From the NCBI RefSeq assembly GCF_004379255.2, contig NC_056035.1, forward strand, positions 28,024,502-28,088,501: 64,000 nt of DNA, read 5' to 3'. This stretch comes from Salvia splendens (Eukaryota; Streptophyta; Magnoliopsida; Lamiales; Lamiaceae). Position 1 is the first letter of the stretch. Every line of letters starts with the position of its first letter. The position numbers were made by a program, and so were the translations under genes. This document shows, in pieces, positions 1 through 11,504 of the stretch. The notes under the pieces were generated by a model that saw nothing but the letters and a program-made list of their open reading frames with translations, searched no databases and was not told the origin of the DNA.

Positions 1-30
1 ACCTCGCTCACTCTCAGCGACGCCCAACGT

Positions 31-180
31 CTCTAGCCGGCGAAAATCGAAGTGAATCCGATATTTTGATGATCTAATTCCTATTTTAAGTGGTGTTATT
101 TTTGACCATTAATTTCAATTATCATTGCTATATGTTTGTTAGGTATAGATTTAGGGTTCATGGTTTGACATTGTGTGACA
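31..180 (+). repeat. Left inner terminal inverted repeat of the MULE
   Basis: This arm pairs with the reverse complement of about 1847-1975. Shared landmarks in order are a CTAGCCGGCGAAA-like block, AATCGAAGTGAATCCGA, AAGTGNTGTTA and ATAGATTTAGGGTTCATG. Several mismatches and small indels separate the arms, so the element is not very recent. Confidence 0.75.
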
Positions 181-356
181 AGAAAAACATTGAATTTAGG
201 CCATTGATGTAGTTATATGTATGCATTGTAAACTAAATATATAATCGAAGCATAGAACTTGGTATTGAATTTTCGTATTTAATTTTGTGCAATATTTATT
301 TAAGTATGTTGAATTTAGAGTATATGATGTTTTGTCGTACTTATTTTGCAGGTTTG

Positions 357-1857
357 ATGGTGTTTGTGAGTTTATATTGGGATGGGAAAATTATTCAGCT
401 CCCAGGTTTGGGTGTTGCTTATGATCCCCCTCGTGCAAAATCATTTATTATATTGAATGAAAAGATATCTTATTATCAGCTAGTTTCAATGATATGTGAA
501 AAAATTGGAATTGATTTGGATGCACATACGATTGATTTAACATGGAGGCATCCTGTGGTTTTTAGTGGAATGGTGAATTATATAGCTACACCAGTGGATG
601 ATAATTTGTTGGAGTATATGTTTGCTGAAAATCCACGTCAAATTGAACTTTTTATTGAATATACTCCGGTTACTACTGCGTTGCAATTTGAACCACCTAT
701 CACTCATCATGATGTTGGAACGTCTAGGAGAGATGATTATCATAGTTTTGATGTCGGGATATCTAGGAGGGATGATGAATATCATAGCTTTGAATTCAAC
801 ACATTTGGGAGGGAGGTTGATGAACAACTAGATGTACCAAATGTGACATGTGATGGTTATGATGGTTCAGATGGTTCTGATAATTGTGATGGTTCAGATG
901 GTTCTGATTGTGATGGTTCCGATGGTTCTCAACCAAGTGATCTTGATTATAGTGCAGAATCATGTGAAGATTCTACAGACGACGATGCACTTGATATGAT
1001 GGTTGAGAATTATGTACAACCATCTGTTCGTGGGGAGCAACCTGTTCCCGACTACGTGCCTGAAGGGTTACCATTTTTTCGATCATTACCATGTGAAGGC
1101 AGCCGAGGTTACTTTTCAGAAGACTATGGAGTGGGTGAAGAAGATATGTGGTATTGGAATGAGGATAATCCGAGACATATAGATGTGGGAACGAAATTTG
1201 ATAGCAAATTGCAGTTGAAAACTGCTGTAACATTATGGCATGCGGGAACAGGTCGGATGTATGAGGTTATGGATAGTAAATCAAGAAGATGGCATGCAGT
1301 TTGAAGGGACCCATTTGGTCCGAAAAGAAAAGGCAAGGAAATTGGGCAACGATACCCATGTAATTGGGAGGTTAAAGCAACGTTTAAGAAACGCGATGGT
1401 AGTTGGTCTATCAATTCATGGGTTGATCGTCATTGTTGTATGGGAGATCACGATCTAAGTGAACATGTTAACCTTACATCATCCATAATTGTTCCCTATA
1501 TTCGAAGTCAAATTGAAAACGATGCTGAATTCAAGCCTTCTGCGGTACGTACATATATCAAAGATAAATTTCACGTGAAAATCAGTTACAAGAAAGCATG
1601 GTATGCTAGCAGAAAAGCTATTGCGCTTATATATGGTGGGTGGGAGGGATCATTCAGGCAACTCCCCAGCTACCTGACTGAGTTGCAAAGTCAAAATCCT
1701 GGGACAATCGTTGAGTGGTTGCATTACCCTATATTGAGTCAATGTAATACAAAGGTGTTCCGCTACGTATTTTGGGCATTTGGGGCCAGCAATAGAGGCG
1801 TTCCAACTAGCAAAGCCGGTCTTATCAGTTGATGGGACTCAACTAAAATCATGAACC
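357..1857 (+). pseudogene. MULE (MuDR-type) transposase, N-terminal part, broken
   Basis: The likely start is the ATG at 357, just after a splice-acceptor-like TTTTGCAG, which suggests a 5' intron. Residues 1-100 look like the PB1-like N-terminal region of plant MULE transposases. An acidic low-complexity stretch rich in DG(S/C)DG repeats follows at about 835-935. Next come the MuDR DNA-binding domain (FDSKLQLKTAV... to the RRWHAV region, continuing as NWEVKATFKKRDGSWSINSW) and a zinc-binding CC-D-H cluster near 1435. The frame is broken by an in-frame TGA at 1302-1304 and by one extra G in the G run near 1780. After that the +1 frame reads into VDGTQL, the motif around the first catalytic Asp of the DDE domain, and then runs into the right terminal repeat. 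The remaining DDE domain and SWIM finger are missing. Confidence 0.85.
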
Positions 1858-2067
1858 CTAAATCTATAACCAACTAAAATCGAAATTAAGGGTAAAAAGT
1901 TACCTAACAACACTTAAAAAGAAGAATGGGAGCAGCTAGATGTCGGATTCACTTCGATTTCGTCGGCTAGATGACGAATTCGGTGTCGTCTCGTCGCTGG
2001 GCGTGCAGAGAGGGAGCTGCTGGGAGTGAAGGAAGAGGGGAGAATCGTCGATTTTTCATTCATTCAA

Positions 2068-2183
2068 ACACGCATGAGCTTGATGCGTGTTTAATTAAAA
2101 CACGCATGAGAGTAACGCGTGTCTTGTATACACGCAGAGACTATCGCGTGTTTGGTTAAAACACGCAAGAGGCTCACACGTCT
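2068..2183. repeat. Array of four short imperfect palindromes, period about 30 bp
   Basis: Four consecutive units have the form ACGC(A)TGAG-n-ATGCGTGT or close variants, at about 2068-2090, 2100-2122, 2129-2152 and 2159-2183, joined by A/T-rich linkers such as TTAATTAAAA. Each can fold as a small hairpin. The array lies just inside the right end of the MULE. A related array with the same ACGCATGA/TCATGCGT core occurs at 62604-62764. Confidence 0.8.
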
Positions 2184-2329
2184 TTCCCATCACTGGAAAC
2201 GTTTTTTTTTCGGGTACAAATGGCGGATATCATCTCCCATGACGTACATTCGTGGAATTGTGCCCTGTTCTCAAGCACTAATTTGATGAACCACTTTTAG
2301 CCCAAGAAGGATCCAAAATTTTTCCCAAC

Positions 2330-4670
2330 AACAAATAGAGACCCTCCATAGTTACTGCCCCGAGAGGCCTAATTGAAAATAAACTAAGATAGAAGACTTA
2401 GCTTCAGGGGTTTTGTCGGAGATGGCGGCGCTGACTGCGAGACAGCGGCGACCCGACGGTGGAGCATCAGGTGCGGTTGAGAGTCGAGACCGTAGGCGAT
2501 TCCCGACGCGCAGCGGCGGTCGTGAGATGAGCAGGCGACGACCCGCCCTGTGAAGAGCCTGACTGCCTCGGCGGCGGCTAGTCGCGAAGCAGAGGCGGTG
2601 ACGAAGGAAAGGCGCCGGCACTGGAAGCAGGAAACTCGCGTGCCTCGCAGCTGTCCTCGGAGATGCCGAAAAGAAATGGAAGAAGGAAGAAGAAGCGAAC
2701 TCCAGCGGCGCAGAGGAGGCGCCGACTGGAGCAGTGACCTTCGACGGCGAGAAGGGGAGCCGAGAATAAGAGAGAGGAGGGTCTAGGGATTTTTATGTTC
2801 AATTTGGGAAAAATTGGAAGTGGGAGAGGGAGACCGATGGGGGGATGAAGAAAGTAGTAGTTGGGCCTTTTCCTTTTAATTTGCTTTTGGGCCTCTTTAA
2901 ATGAAAGTGTGGGCTAAAGAATTTATTAGAACTTTGGGCTGTTTGTTACTTTTTTTTTAGTTGGGCTGAGGGAAATAAATAGGAAGAAGAAGAGGGGCTA
3001 GTAATAAAGATTTAATCAGAAATGGACTAATTTATTTTCAAGTTTGGCCGACTGTGCCTAGTTAAATCATGGGCTCTCCTAAGTTGTACGATCGAATAAT
3101 TGATGATAAGTAATGATTCGCTAATTATTTTCTGTGATGATGAATATAAACCTCGGATTTAGTTTAATGCTTTAATAATTTTTTTTTAATCAGAAACGCC
3201 CTTTGTGGGCGGGGGGTTTAAGCAGACCCCCAATCCGTAAATAAAATCAAAATGTAATGTTCCAAAAATATGATCTTAGCCCAAAAGTGACTAAGATCTA
3301 AACAAGAACATGAAGGTGCAAAATAGGGGTCCCACAAGTCGGGATCCTCCATTCTATCAAGTGGAAAAAAGATGACTAAATACACTAAAGGGAGAAACGA
3401 AAACGGACCAAAACCAACCACCAGAAGAGCTAGATCAACCCACATCTCTACGTCGGAAGCGGAAGTTAGGATATCCAAGCTGGTCTATCCTAACTAGCGC
3501 CTTCAGGTACCGAGGCGCAGAGATTGGATCAAAATATGTAAGGGCAGGGGTCTAGACCCCCTTACCTGCCAGGAAATCAGCGGCTCTGTTTCCTTCTTTG
3601 TAGATGTGTGAGAATCGAACATGCCACTGAGCTGTCATTAATAATTTTGCATAGAAGGTAATGCTCTCTTTGTTAAACAAATAGTTTTGTAAGCCCCCAC
3701 ATAAATTAAATCTCTCGATTTAATTAATGAACAAAGACTTTTCTATGAAATAAGAAGAATAAAATGATCATGCACTTAGGAAGCATTCACGCTAAGTTTA
3801 TTTGGCTTCTTAAAGCCTAATTTAAGTATACTTTATTTTTCTAAGGGACGTCTTCGCACGTCGAGTAAGACCAAGTCAATAAACTTTCAGTTAAGGAATT
3901 ACGCTTTTGAGGTAGGTTTTCTTTTTAAATATGACTTTTAGCACGATTATGTGAAAATTGTTATACATGTTTTGTCATGCCATGTTTTGTTTTATGAATA
4001 TCTATCTGTTTGGTTATGTCAATTATGTTTAATCAAATTCGGGTCCCAGTAGGCCGCAAACCCTACTTGGACTAGTGTACACATATGGGGATCGTGAGCT
4101 AGCTTTCGAGTTGGCCGGTCCAGTGACTGTCGTGGAATGTGGCTACATTCCCAGTTCACATACGTTTCAGATATGGTATCTATGTTATGTGATTGCGCAA
4201 TCAATTTTACGAATGAAAGTAATTTTAGTGACTCAGGCCTTTTAAGTTAAAACCCCGTGTGCACTCAACTGTGACTGACAAAACTTTTATGAAAATTATG
4301 TTTTAGGCTACGTGCCCACTGAGTATATCAAGTACTCAGCCTTGCATGTCTTTTCTAACGTGCAGGTTGAACGTGATTGAGGGGCGACGGTGTTGAGCAA
4401 TGGTAATAATAAGTGGCATTAGGATACCCTAAGAAGTGTGTCTTCATGCATGCTCCTTTGTCTTAGACTCTTCCGCTGCACTAGTAGTTTTGTACTAGGA
4501 TTTCCCAGACCAGTTATCGTACTCTGAATTTGATTGGCCATGTACCACTTTCGTACATTGAAAACATATGTTTGAGCTTGATCCACTATCTATGCTTCTC
4601 TCCATCTTCACGTTTTATTTAGTCACACTTAAGCCACGCTCACTATCACTAGTAAGATGTGGTCGTCGCA
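2330..4670 (+). mobile_element. Ty3/gypsy LTR, 3' part (same family as the LTR at 11505-14692)
   Basis: Alignment by eye to the complete LTR at 11505-14692 gives shared blocks in the same order. They are a GC-rich island (about 2410-2790 against about 12650-13050), the TGGGCC/GGGCTA-rich stretch after it, the CTCAGNCNTGCATGT...GTGCAGGTTGAACGT block (about 4335-4375 against about 14303-14343), and the terminal GYGGTCGT...CA. The first roughly 1 kb of the LTR is absent here; it probably lies left of the MULE, which would be inserted in this LTR. No primer-binding site or coding region follows 4670, so this is a solo or residual LTR. Confidence 0.65.
3178..3700 (-). pseudogene. LINE (non-LTR retrotransposon) 3' end with RNase H-like C-terminus
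   Basis: On the minus strand, about 3660-3560 encodes a segment including WHVRFSHIYKEGNRAADFLA, which is typical of the C-terminal RNase H of plant LINE ORF2 proteins (the EGNR-AD-LA motif). It is followed by a stop, a short 3' UTR, and an A tail seen as the T run at about 3179-3188 on the plus strand. The copy is strongly 5'-truncated near 3690-3700, as target-primed LINE insertions usually are. It interrupts the gypsy LTR at 2330-4670. TSDs are not clear. Confidence 0.65.
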
Positions 4671-4714
4671 TATATAGACTGATTTCTTTTGTATATAGTT
4701 TATTTTGCATTATA

Positions 4715-4965
4715 CTCTATCTGTCCCACAATAACAGTCATGTTTTGTCATTTCGGTTCGTCCCATAGTAAGAGTCTTATTTCACTTTTACCATAAATGG
4801 TAAGTAGGCCTCACATCCCACAAACTTATTTCACTTACTTTTTATTATAAAACTAATACATAAAAGTGGAACCCCTATTCCACTAGCTTATTCAACACAC
4901 TTTTATTTACATTTCTTGTGACAAAATCAAATAGGGTTCGTATTGCGGGACGGGGTGGGGGTGGA
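4715..4965. mobile_element. Stowaway MITE, degenerate
   Basis: The left end is TA followed by CTCTATCTGTCCCACAATAA, and the right end is a degenerate GCGGGACGGGGTGGG. The interior has the family signature ACCATAAATGGTAAGTAGG...CTCACATCCCAC and AAACTAATACATAAAAGTGG, shared with the copies at 48240-48485 and about 59785-60018. Confidence 0.75.
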
Positions 4966-5878
4966 CGATAATGCAATACTCAGCAATCTACACTGCAATC
5001 CACCTATTACTATCATGCTGTAGAAATTCATCTAAAACGCCTACTAATGAATATTGCAGGATACGCCCCTAATATTGCAGGATAACGTACCGTGTGGCAG
5101 CACAAGTTTGGTGGTACGTTGTCACTTTAAAATTGGTGTCACCATAACGCACCCTTGTGGTTGCATTATTATGTCCTTTATTATATACTCTCTTACATAT
5201 GCGTGACATTTCTGTTGTCGATGTAATGGCCTTCACACGTTTGACCCAATGCCGAAGCAATTCGATTTGGGGTTATTAATTCATATATATTAATTGATTA
5301 TAATGACTTACTTACGAGGCATCAGATATCAATCAAAATGACATCATATTGTAGAAAATGAACTGACGTTCATTCTGTTTAGTGCCTATGATACACATTT
5401 TACACAAACAAACATACCCACACTATCCAATCAATTAGTGTTGAGTCATATACCTTTTTAGGTCATCTTAATAATTGAGTTATTTTATAGTCGACATTAT
5501 CCAACAAACTTAATATCTTTTACTTTATTCTCTCATCTACTTTACTTTATAGCTTATTCTATTTTCTATTTTATTTTCTTAATTAGCTATTTATTCTATT
5601 CTCACTTTATTTAATTTACTTAATACGTTTTCATAATTTTCATACTGAAAATAAGATTCATATTACACTAACAATTTTCACTCATCCTTCTTTATATTAT
5701 ATAAAAGTTAAAATTCACGTTGACTCAAAGTGAAACATTAATCCCAGAGTGAGGGAGTAGCAATATCATATGTGCCTTAATAGTGGTAGTATTTTTTGAC
5801 GATGAAAATTAATGGGTTTTGTATTTTAGAGTGATATGCAATAGCTCGAAAACATATAGAAAAATCTATTGTAATATA
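4966..5878. other. No gene recognised; AT-rich intergenic sequence
   Basis: No coding potential or recognisable repeat ends. The stretch at about 5480-5760 resembles eroded MITE interior (runs such as TTACTTTATTCTCTC, ending ...AGTGAGGGAGTAG), so a decayed Stowaway probably lies at about 5490-5760. Confidence 0.4.
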
Positions 5879-6079
5879 CTTCCTCCGTCCCATTAAATAT
5901 GTAACATTTGCTTTTCGGAACAGAATTTTATATAGTATTGTTTGTGAGTTAATGAAGAGAGAGTAAAATAAGAGAGAAGAAAAAGTAGAGAGAGTATTGT
6001 TTTCATTTTTATAAACATTTCATTTTTAATGAGACAAACCAAAAAGGAAAATGTTTCATTTCTAATGGGACAGAGGGAG
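5879..6079. mobile_element. Stowaway MITE with TA target duplication
   Basis: TA (5877-5878), then CTTCCTCCGTCCCATTAAA, and at the other end TCTAATGGGACAGAGGGAG followed by TA (6080-6081). The termini are near-perfect inverted repeats of the Stowaway consensus. Length is 201 bp with no coding capacity. Confidence 0.9.
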
Positions 6080-6097
6080 TATAAGTCAGTCTTGTTC

Positions 6098-6327
6098 AAT
6101 GCTCCACCTGTCTCACAAGAATATGCATTATTTCCTTTTTAATCTATCTCAGAATAATATGTCCTTCTAAATTTGAAAACAATTTTCTCTCTATTGAGGT
6201 GAGACCAATTCTCCATTAATAATACTTTACTAATTACTTTTTCTTTCTATTTCTCTCTTACTTAATTTATCAATTGAGTATTAAAATTAGTGCCAAATTA
6301 AAAGTGCATATTCTTTTGAAATAGTAT
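6098..6327. mobile_element. Stowaway-like MITE, decayed
   Basis: The left side is CTCCACCTGTCTCACAAGAA and the right side AAGTGCATATTCTTTTGAAATAG, with AT-rich interior carrying TTTCTCTCTTACTTAATTTA, the usual Stowaway interior in this window. The end sequence is eroded. Confidence 0.6.
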
Positions 6328-6527
6328 AAATTTGTTGATTAGAAGATAATCTTGAAAACAAAATGCTTTACATGGTTGTTCAAGACATAAACATAGTTGA
6401 AAAGAATAGCAATAGAATAAAAGCTACGAACCATCAATCATGATTCATGTGCTGATGTGCATATCTCTTAAGTGACGAGTCACATAAACAATAGTCAACA
6501 TCAAATTTCCTGTAAATCTACTCGTTC

Positions 6528-6562
6528 AAATCAAATCAAATCAAATCAAATCAAATCAAATC
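6528..6562. repeat. (CAAAT)n microsatellite
   Basis: About seven uninterrupted copies of the pentamer CAAAT/AAATC. Confidence 0.95.
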
Positions 6563-7040
6563 ATTGTGCATACTATGTACATAAACAATTTATATATGTC
6601 GATTTAAATGAAAAAGCTGCATAGAAAAGTAGCTGGCCTTCGCCAACCATTTCAGGAAAAACAATCACTTTGCTCAATGTTTTAAAAAACTTGACGAGAA
6701 ATCAACAAAAGTTATTGGTTCATAGTTCATAGTTCAGCTGATCTGACCAATTAAATTACTAGTCAAACCATTTAATGTTACAAATATATATTAACAAAAT
6801 TTATTAAATTTAGTAAATAATGAAAAATAATTAAGAATATGTAATAAAAACATTAAACCTTTTATACATAATTAAATAAAAATCTATATTAATACCACAT
6901 AGTTAGTGTAAATAAATTAAATATATGCTTTAAAAACATTAATATTTAGTAAATATTAAACTACAACTAATAATGTATCAAAAAATATTAATCATATGTA
7001 TAATGAATTTATATATATAATAAAAATAAAATATATAAAT
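6563..7040. other. No gene recognised; very AT-rich sequence
   Basis: Dominated by A/T runs at 6780-7040. No reading frame, terminal repeat or RNA gene was seen. Confidence 0.5.
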
Positions 7041-7644
7041 TCATCATTTGTTTTTCAAATGTTGTCGTGCCATAAATTATTTATTTTTATGAAGCCTATC
7101 CATTTGTCGATGCTAAATGAATGAATGAATTGAATTCAGACTCCAATAGGACCAAGATCTTACTCTAGTTAGTATACACAAAGGAATGGACCGTGTGTCA
7201 TTGTAAGGGTTGTTCGGTCGACATGATCATGGAAGGTGGCCACCTTCCTGACACGCAATGAACTACTCTCTCAGTCCCTTTGTAGCTGAGTCGTATTCTT
7301 TTTTTGGGTTGTCACGTTGTAGCTGAGTCGTTACCTTTTTTGGCAAAAAGTAACAACTTTTCTTCTCTCTTACTTTATTCTCTCTTCATCTCTCTACCTT
7401 TTTTTTCTTTTCTACTTTATTAGTCATTTACTTAACTCACTTAACACAACTTTTCTTAAATCCTGTGCCGAAAAGAAACGCCTCTACTATTGAGGGACGG
7501 AGGGAGTATCAGATATGGCGGATTACTATAATAAACTTAGTCTGATTAGACGAACTTTATGAAAATAAACTTATTATTGAGCCTTTAATAAAAAAAACCC
7601 CATGTGTTACTGTGTGTAATTTTCAGAAATGTGTCCACTCGTAC
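7041..7644 (+). mobile_element. Gypsy LTR fragment (matches 13880-14300 of the complete LTR)
   Basis: Shared blocks with the 11505-14692 LTR include TTGTYRTGCCATAAAT, GGAAGGTGGCCACCTTCC, AACTTAGTCTG-YYAGACGAACTT and AAAACCCCRTGTG-TACTG. The fragment begins abruptly near 7041, contains a Stowaway (7266-7506), and is cut at 7644 where unrelated LTR sequence begins. It may be the remains of the 5' LTR of the gypsy element whose pol lies at 8578-11457. Confidence 0.7.
7266..7506. mobile_element. Stowaway MITE inside the gypsy LTR fragment
   Basis: TA, then CTCTCTCAGTCCCTTTGTAG, and at the right GAGGGACGGAGGGAG followed by TA (7507-7508). The interior carries TTCTCTCTTACTTTATTCTC. The same LTR positions in the complete copy lack it, which supports insertion after the LTR. 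Confidence 0.85.
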
Positions 7645-8578
7645 TGATACGCTCGGATTTTGCACGGTTTTAAGGCCATCTTTTGGTCCGTTTTTAATGT
7701 CAAAGTTGCATTACATGTCTATTATTTGTATATTTTATCTATTTTGGTATTTTGACATGTTTTGTGAGAAATGTGCATATTTGAGCCTAAAAAGGGAGTC
7801 TAAACGCGAAGTTGGAAATTTGGAGCTGTTCTGCATTTCCAGCGGTCCGCTGCAACACACCTGGCAACAGCTGGCGCCCAATGACCGCTAAGCCAGTAGC
7901 AGCCTACTCTGGAAAAGTTGTGCATGAAGAAAGGACACGCACCGAGACCGTTGGGAAATGCGTGGCGACCGCTACAGCGAGTCCAGAGAGTTACGGGATG
8001 GGGGCCAGCGACCGCTGAAACAAGTGCAGCGGCTCGCCAACCATGAGACAGAAGCCTCGGACCAACCCACAACGACCGCTGGGAAAAAGCAGCGAGCAGA
8101 ATTTTCCCTACTTTCTCTCCAAGATCTAGCTTAAAAGTTAGAGTGATTCATTATGCAAGAGGTTGAAGAAGGATTCAAGATCATCAAGACTACAAGGATT
8201 CTACATTTGGGTTTTATTTGCTTTAGTCTTATGTTTTTATTGTCTTCCCTTCAATCTATGTTTTTAGTTTATTCTATCATGTGTAACTAAACTCATAGGA
8301 TTCTAAGGATGTGTTAGTAACAACTTTTTGTTATACAATTCTTTTTTTCTATTTAACATTTGTTTTGTTCTTACTTTGTTTCTTCCTTAAGTTAATGGAT
8401 AACGCTTCACGTTTGAGTGACACATTCTGTGATGATTTAATATAACTTGATACATAATCGTGAGAGGAGGTTGGCGAGTTAGATCCACTTAATAGACACT
8501 ACAATTAGCTTCCTTTAAAACGGCACTGTTAATTGAGAGTGAAGATTTTTTAAGGGTCTTAGGAGCTATTAGGAGTTA
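7645..8578 (+). mobile_element. Unrelated LTR sequence, copy 1 (starts TGATACGCTCGG)
   Basis: This block matches 44574-45553 along its whole length in the same orientation: TGATACGCTCGGATTTT, GTGAGAAATGTG, CCAGCGGTCCGCTGCAAC, ATAATCGTGAGAGGAGGTTGG, and an end at GGAGTTA. The other copy continues past this point, so copy 1 is truncated here. A 5-bp direct repeat CGTAC flanks it (7640-7644 and 8579-8583). That could be a target duplication or chance. On its right the sequence enters gypsy pol with no LTR end, PBS or gag between. Confidence 0.65.
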
Positions 8579-11457
8579 CGTACTTGGAAGAGGTTGACAT
8601 TGCTCGTGAATTTCCAGATGTGTTTTCTGACACACTATCGGGTTTGCCGCCAGACAGGCAAGTGGAGTTCACTATAGATCTAGAACCAGAATCTGCTCCG
8701 GTATTAAAGGCACCATATCGAATGGCCCCAAATGAACTAGATGAACTGAAGGTACAGCTGCAAGAACTCCTGGACATGGGATTCATGAGACCCAGCGTCT
8801 TGCCACGGGGAGCACTTGTACTGTTCGTCAAGAAGAAAGACGGACCATGAGAATGTGTGGATTACCGAGAGCTTAACAAGCTGACCCTCAAGAACAAGTA
8901 TCTCTTACCTAGGATCGACGATCTGTTTGACCAGCTCAAAGGAGCCAGTGTATTTTCCAAGATGGATCTGAAATCGGGATATCACCAGCTGAAGATCAAA
9001 CCAGAGGATGTGCCCAAGACGGCCTTCCAAACCATATATGGTCACTATGAGTTTACAATGGTGCCGTTTGGACTAACGAATGCACGAGCGGTGTTCATGG
9101 ACCTGATGAAGCGCATTTTTCATCCTTACCTCGACAAGTTTGTTTTAGTTTTCATCGACGATGTGCTGATATACTCCAAAAAATAGAAAGGGGCACCAGG
9201 ATCATTTGAGGACTGCCCTAGAGACGCTATGGGCAAAAAAGCTTTACGCCAAATTCAGCAAATGCGAATTTTGGATTAAGGAAGTGAATTTTCTTGAATA
9301 TATAGTGATGGTAGAGGCAGTACGAAATTGAAAAGTACCAACTACGCCCAACGAAATTCGAAGTTTCTTAGGACTAGCCGGCTTTTATAGGAGAGTCACT
9401 GAAGGATTCTCAAAGATTGAACGACCAATGACTCAGCAACTCAAGAAGGGAATCAAGGTCTCATTGTCTCCTGAGTGCGAAGCAAGTTTTCTGCTGTTAG
9501 AAGAGAAATTGACCACCGCACCCGTACTAGCAGTCCCAGAGCCCGGGACGGACTACATTGTCTATACAGATGCCTCCAAGAGCATACTTGGATGTGTGTT
9601 GATGCAGAATGGGAAGGTGATCACTTATGCGTCACGGCAACTCGGACCACACGAGCTCAACTATCCAACACACGACCTAGAACTGGTGGCAGTGGTCCAC
9701 GCCTTGAAAATTTGGACACATCACTTATATTTAGGTGTGAAATTTTCACAGACCACAAGAGTCTCAAATACTTCTTCGAGCAGAAGGAGTTGAACATGCG
9801 ACATAGGAGATGGCTCGAATTAGTAAAAGACTATGACTGCGGCATAAACTACCACCTGGGCAAGGCTAACGTTGTGGCAGACGCGTTGAGCCGTAAGAGT
9901 CAGCACCAATTAGCAGTCCAATTCACCCAAGAAGAAGAATTGCTATGAGAATTCGATAGAATGAGTTTAGGGATGGTGCGAGCATCCGAAACGGTAAAAG
10001 GAAAAATTCCCGCTCTAGTAGTTGTTCTTGATCTGAGAGGCAGAATCGTTGACGCCCAGAGACAGGACGAGACTCTAGAAAAGTTGCGCCTGAAAGTTAG
10101 AACGAGCGAACAAGGGAATTGCCGGGGGGAACCGGACAATGCACTCACGTTTGAAGGGAGACTGTGTGTACCAAACCAGGAAGAGCTCATAAACGGCGAT
10201 ATAAAGAGCAAAGCACACGATACCCCGTACACCGCCCACCCAGGGAGTACAAAGATGTATCAGGACTTGAAGAAGAAGTTCTGGTGGGACGGATTGAAGA
10301 GAGATATATCATCTTTCGTGGAGAGATGTCTTGCCTGCCAGCAAGTGAAGACACTACACCAACGACCTTATGGGAAGTTGCAGCCATTAGAGATTCCTGG
10401 GTGGAAATGGGAACATATAGCTATGGATTTTGTCACGGGATTACAAAAATCTCAAAAAGGAAATACTGCAATCTGGGTGATAGTCGATCGTCTCACTAAG
10501 AGCGCCCGTTTTGTACTAATACCAATTACGTACGGATCAGAGAAGCTAGCCCAGTTGTACGTGAGGGAGATCATTCGCCTGCATGGCGTACCAACGACGA
10601 TCACGTCGGACAGAGATGCTAAATTCACGTCCAGATTCTGGAAGAGCCTACAAAAAGAGCTAGGGACTCAGCTAAATTTTAGCACTGCTTTTCATCCACA
10701 GACCGATGGACAGACGAAGAGAACAATTCAAACACTAGAGGACATGCTAAGGGCAGTAGTGCTCGACAGAGGGAGCAATTGGGAACAAGTGCTGCCACTG
10801 ATAGAGTTTGCTTATAACAACAGCTACCAGACGACTATTGATATGGCTCCGTACGAAGCTCTTTACGGTAGGAAGTGTAGATCACCCCTCCATTGGGACG
10901 AGGTTGGTGAGAGGAAAATACTGAGCTCGGATGCTACCGAAGAGATGATAGAAGTTGTCAAGAAGATCCGAGAGAGGATCAAGGAAGCCCAGGATAGACA
11001 GAAGTCCCATGCAGATACTCGACAGACTGACTTGCAGTTTAATGTGGGAGATAGAGTTTTCTTGAAAGTATCGCCCTCGAAAGGGATAACCAGATTAGGA
11101 GTCAAGGGAAAACTCCGACCCCGATACATAGGACTGTACGAGATACTTGAAGTCGTTGGACCAGTAGCTTATCAACTGCCACTACCGCCAAGCTTTGGAA
11201 ACGTTCACAACGTGTTCCATGTATCCCAGCTTAAGAAATATGTGTTTGATCCGAAGCACGTGATTCATCAGGAAGAGATTATAATAAACCCGGATCTGAG
11301 CTATGAGGAAAAGCCAAAAGCGATTTTGGACAGAAAAGTGCAACAGCTAAGAAATAAAGCAATCACCTCGGTGAAAGTGTTGTGGGAACACCACGGGCAG
11401 GAAGAAGCTACGTGGGAGAGCATAAGATGAAGGAGCGTTACCCTGAGCTGTTCGAGT
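8578..11457 (+). pseudogene. Ty3/gypsy chromovirus-like pol (RT-RNaseH-integrase-chromodomain), broken
   Basis: Reading frames in order are RT (about 8584-9186, with [19 protein letters not shown] and the [10 protein letters not shown] catalytic motif), connection and RNase H (about 9200-9900; VYTDAS, ending ADALSRKS), integrase zinc finger (about 10225-10340; HPGSTKMY to CLACQQ), integrase core (DFVTGL near 10425, SDRDAKF near 10608, HPQTDGQT near 10693), and a C-terminal stretch with GDRVFLKVSP, FHVSQLKKY and a chromodomain-like LDRKVQQLRNKA...VLWEHH...EEATWE. The frame is broken by TGA at 8848-8850, a stop at 9184-9186, a shift in 9186-9210, a stop near 9328, a shift near 9740-9760 and a stop near 9946. 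Gag and protease are absent. The order RT-RH-INT-chromodomain places it with Tekay/Del-like chromoviruses, which is an inference. Confidence 0.85.
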
Positions 11458-11490
11458 AGAACCGCGCAAATTTCGGGACGAAATTTCTTT

Positions 11491-11504
11491 TAAGGAGGGT
11501 GGAA
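11491..11504 (+). other. Polypurine tract of the gypsy element
   Basis: TAAGGAGGGTGGAA directly precedes the LTR start TGTGGCGCCCC at 11505, the expected position for plus-strand priming. Confidence 0.8.

Larger units (their letters stand above)
1..2230 (+). mobile_element. Mutator-like element (MULE), left end beyond the window
   Basis: An inverted pair bounds this element. The segment at about 31-180 (from the 'ctagccggcgaaaatcgaag' region to 'tagatttagggttcatg') recurs in reverse complement at about 1847-1975. The right arm continues into a palindrome-rich stretch and a GC-poor end near 2230. The interior carries a MULE-type transposase reading frame that stops right after the first catalytic Asp region. 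The copy is therefore an internal-deletion derivative that cannot supply full transposase. It appears to sit in a gypsy LTR whose remaining part starts near 2330. The exact outer ends and TSD cannot be read because the left end is missing. Confidence 0.75.

Noticed and set aside
2068..2183. Palindromic array considered as an RNA gene or miRNA precursor
   Set aside because: Several short hairpins rather than one long foldback, and located in a transposon end. No evidence for an RNA product.
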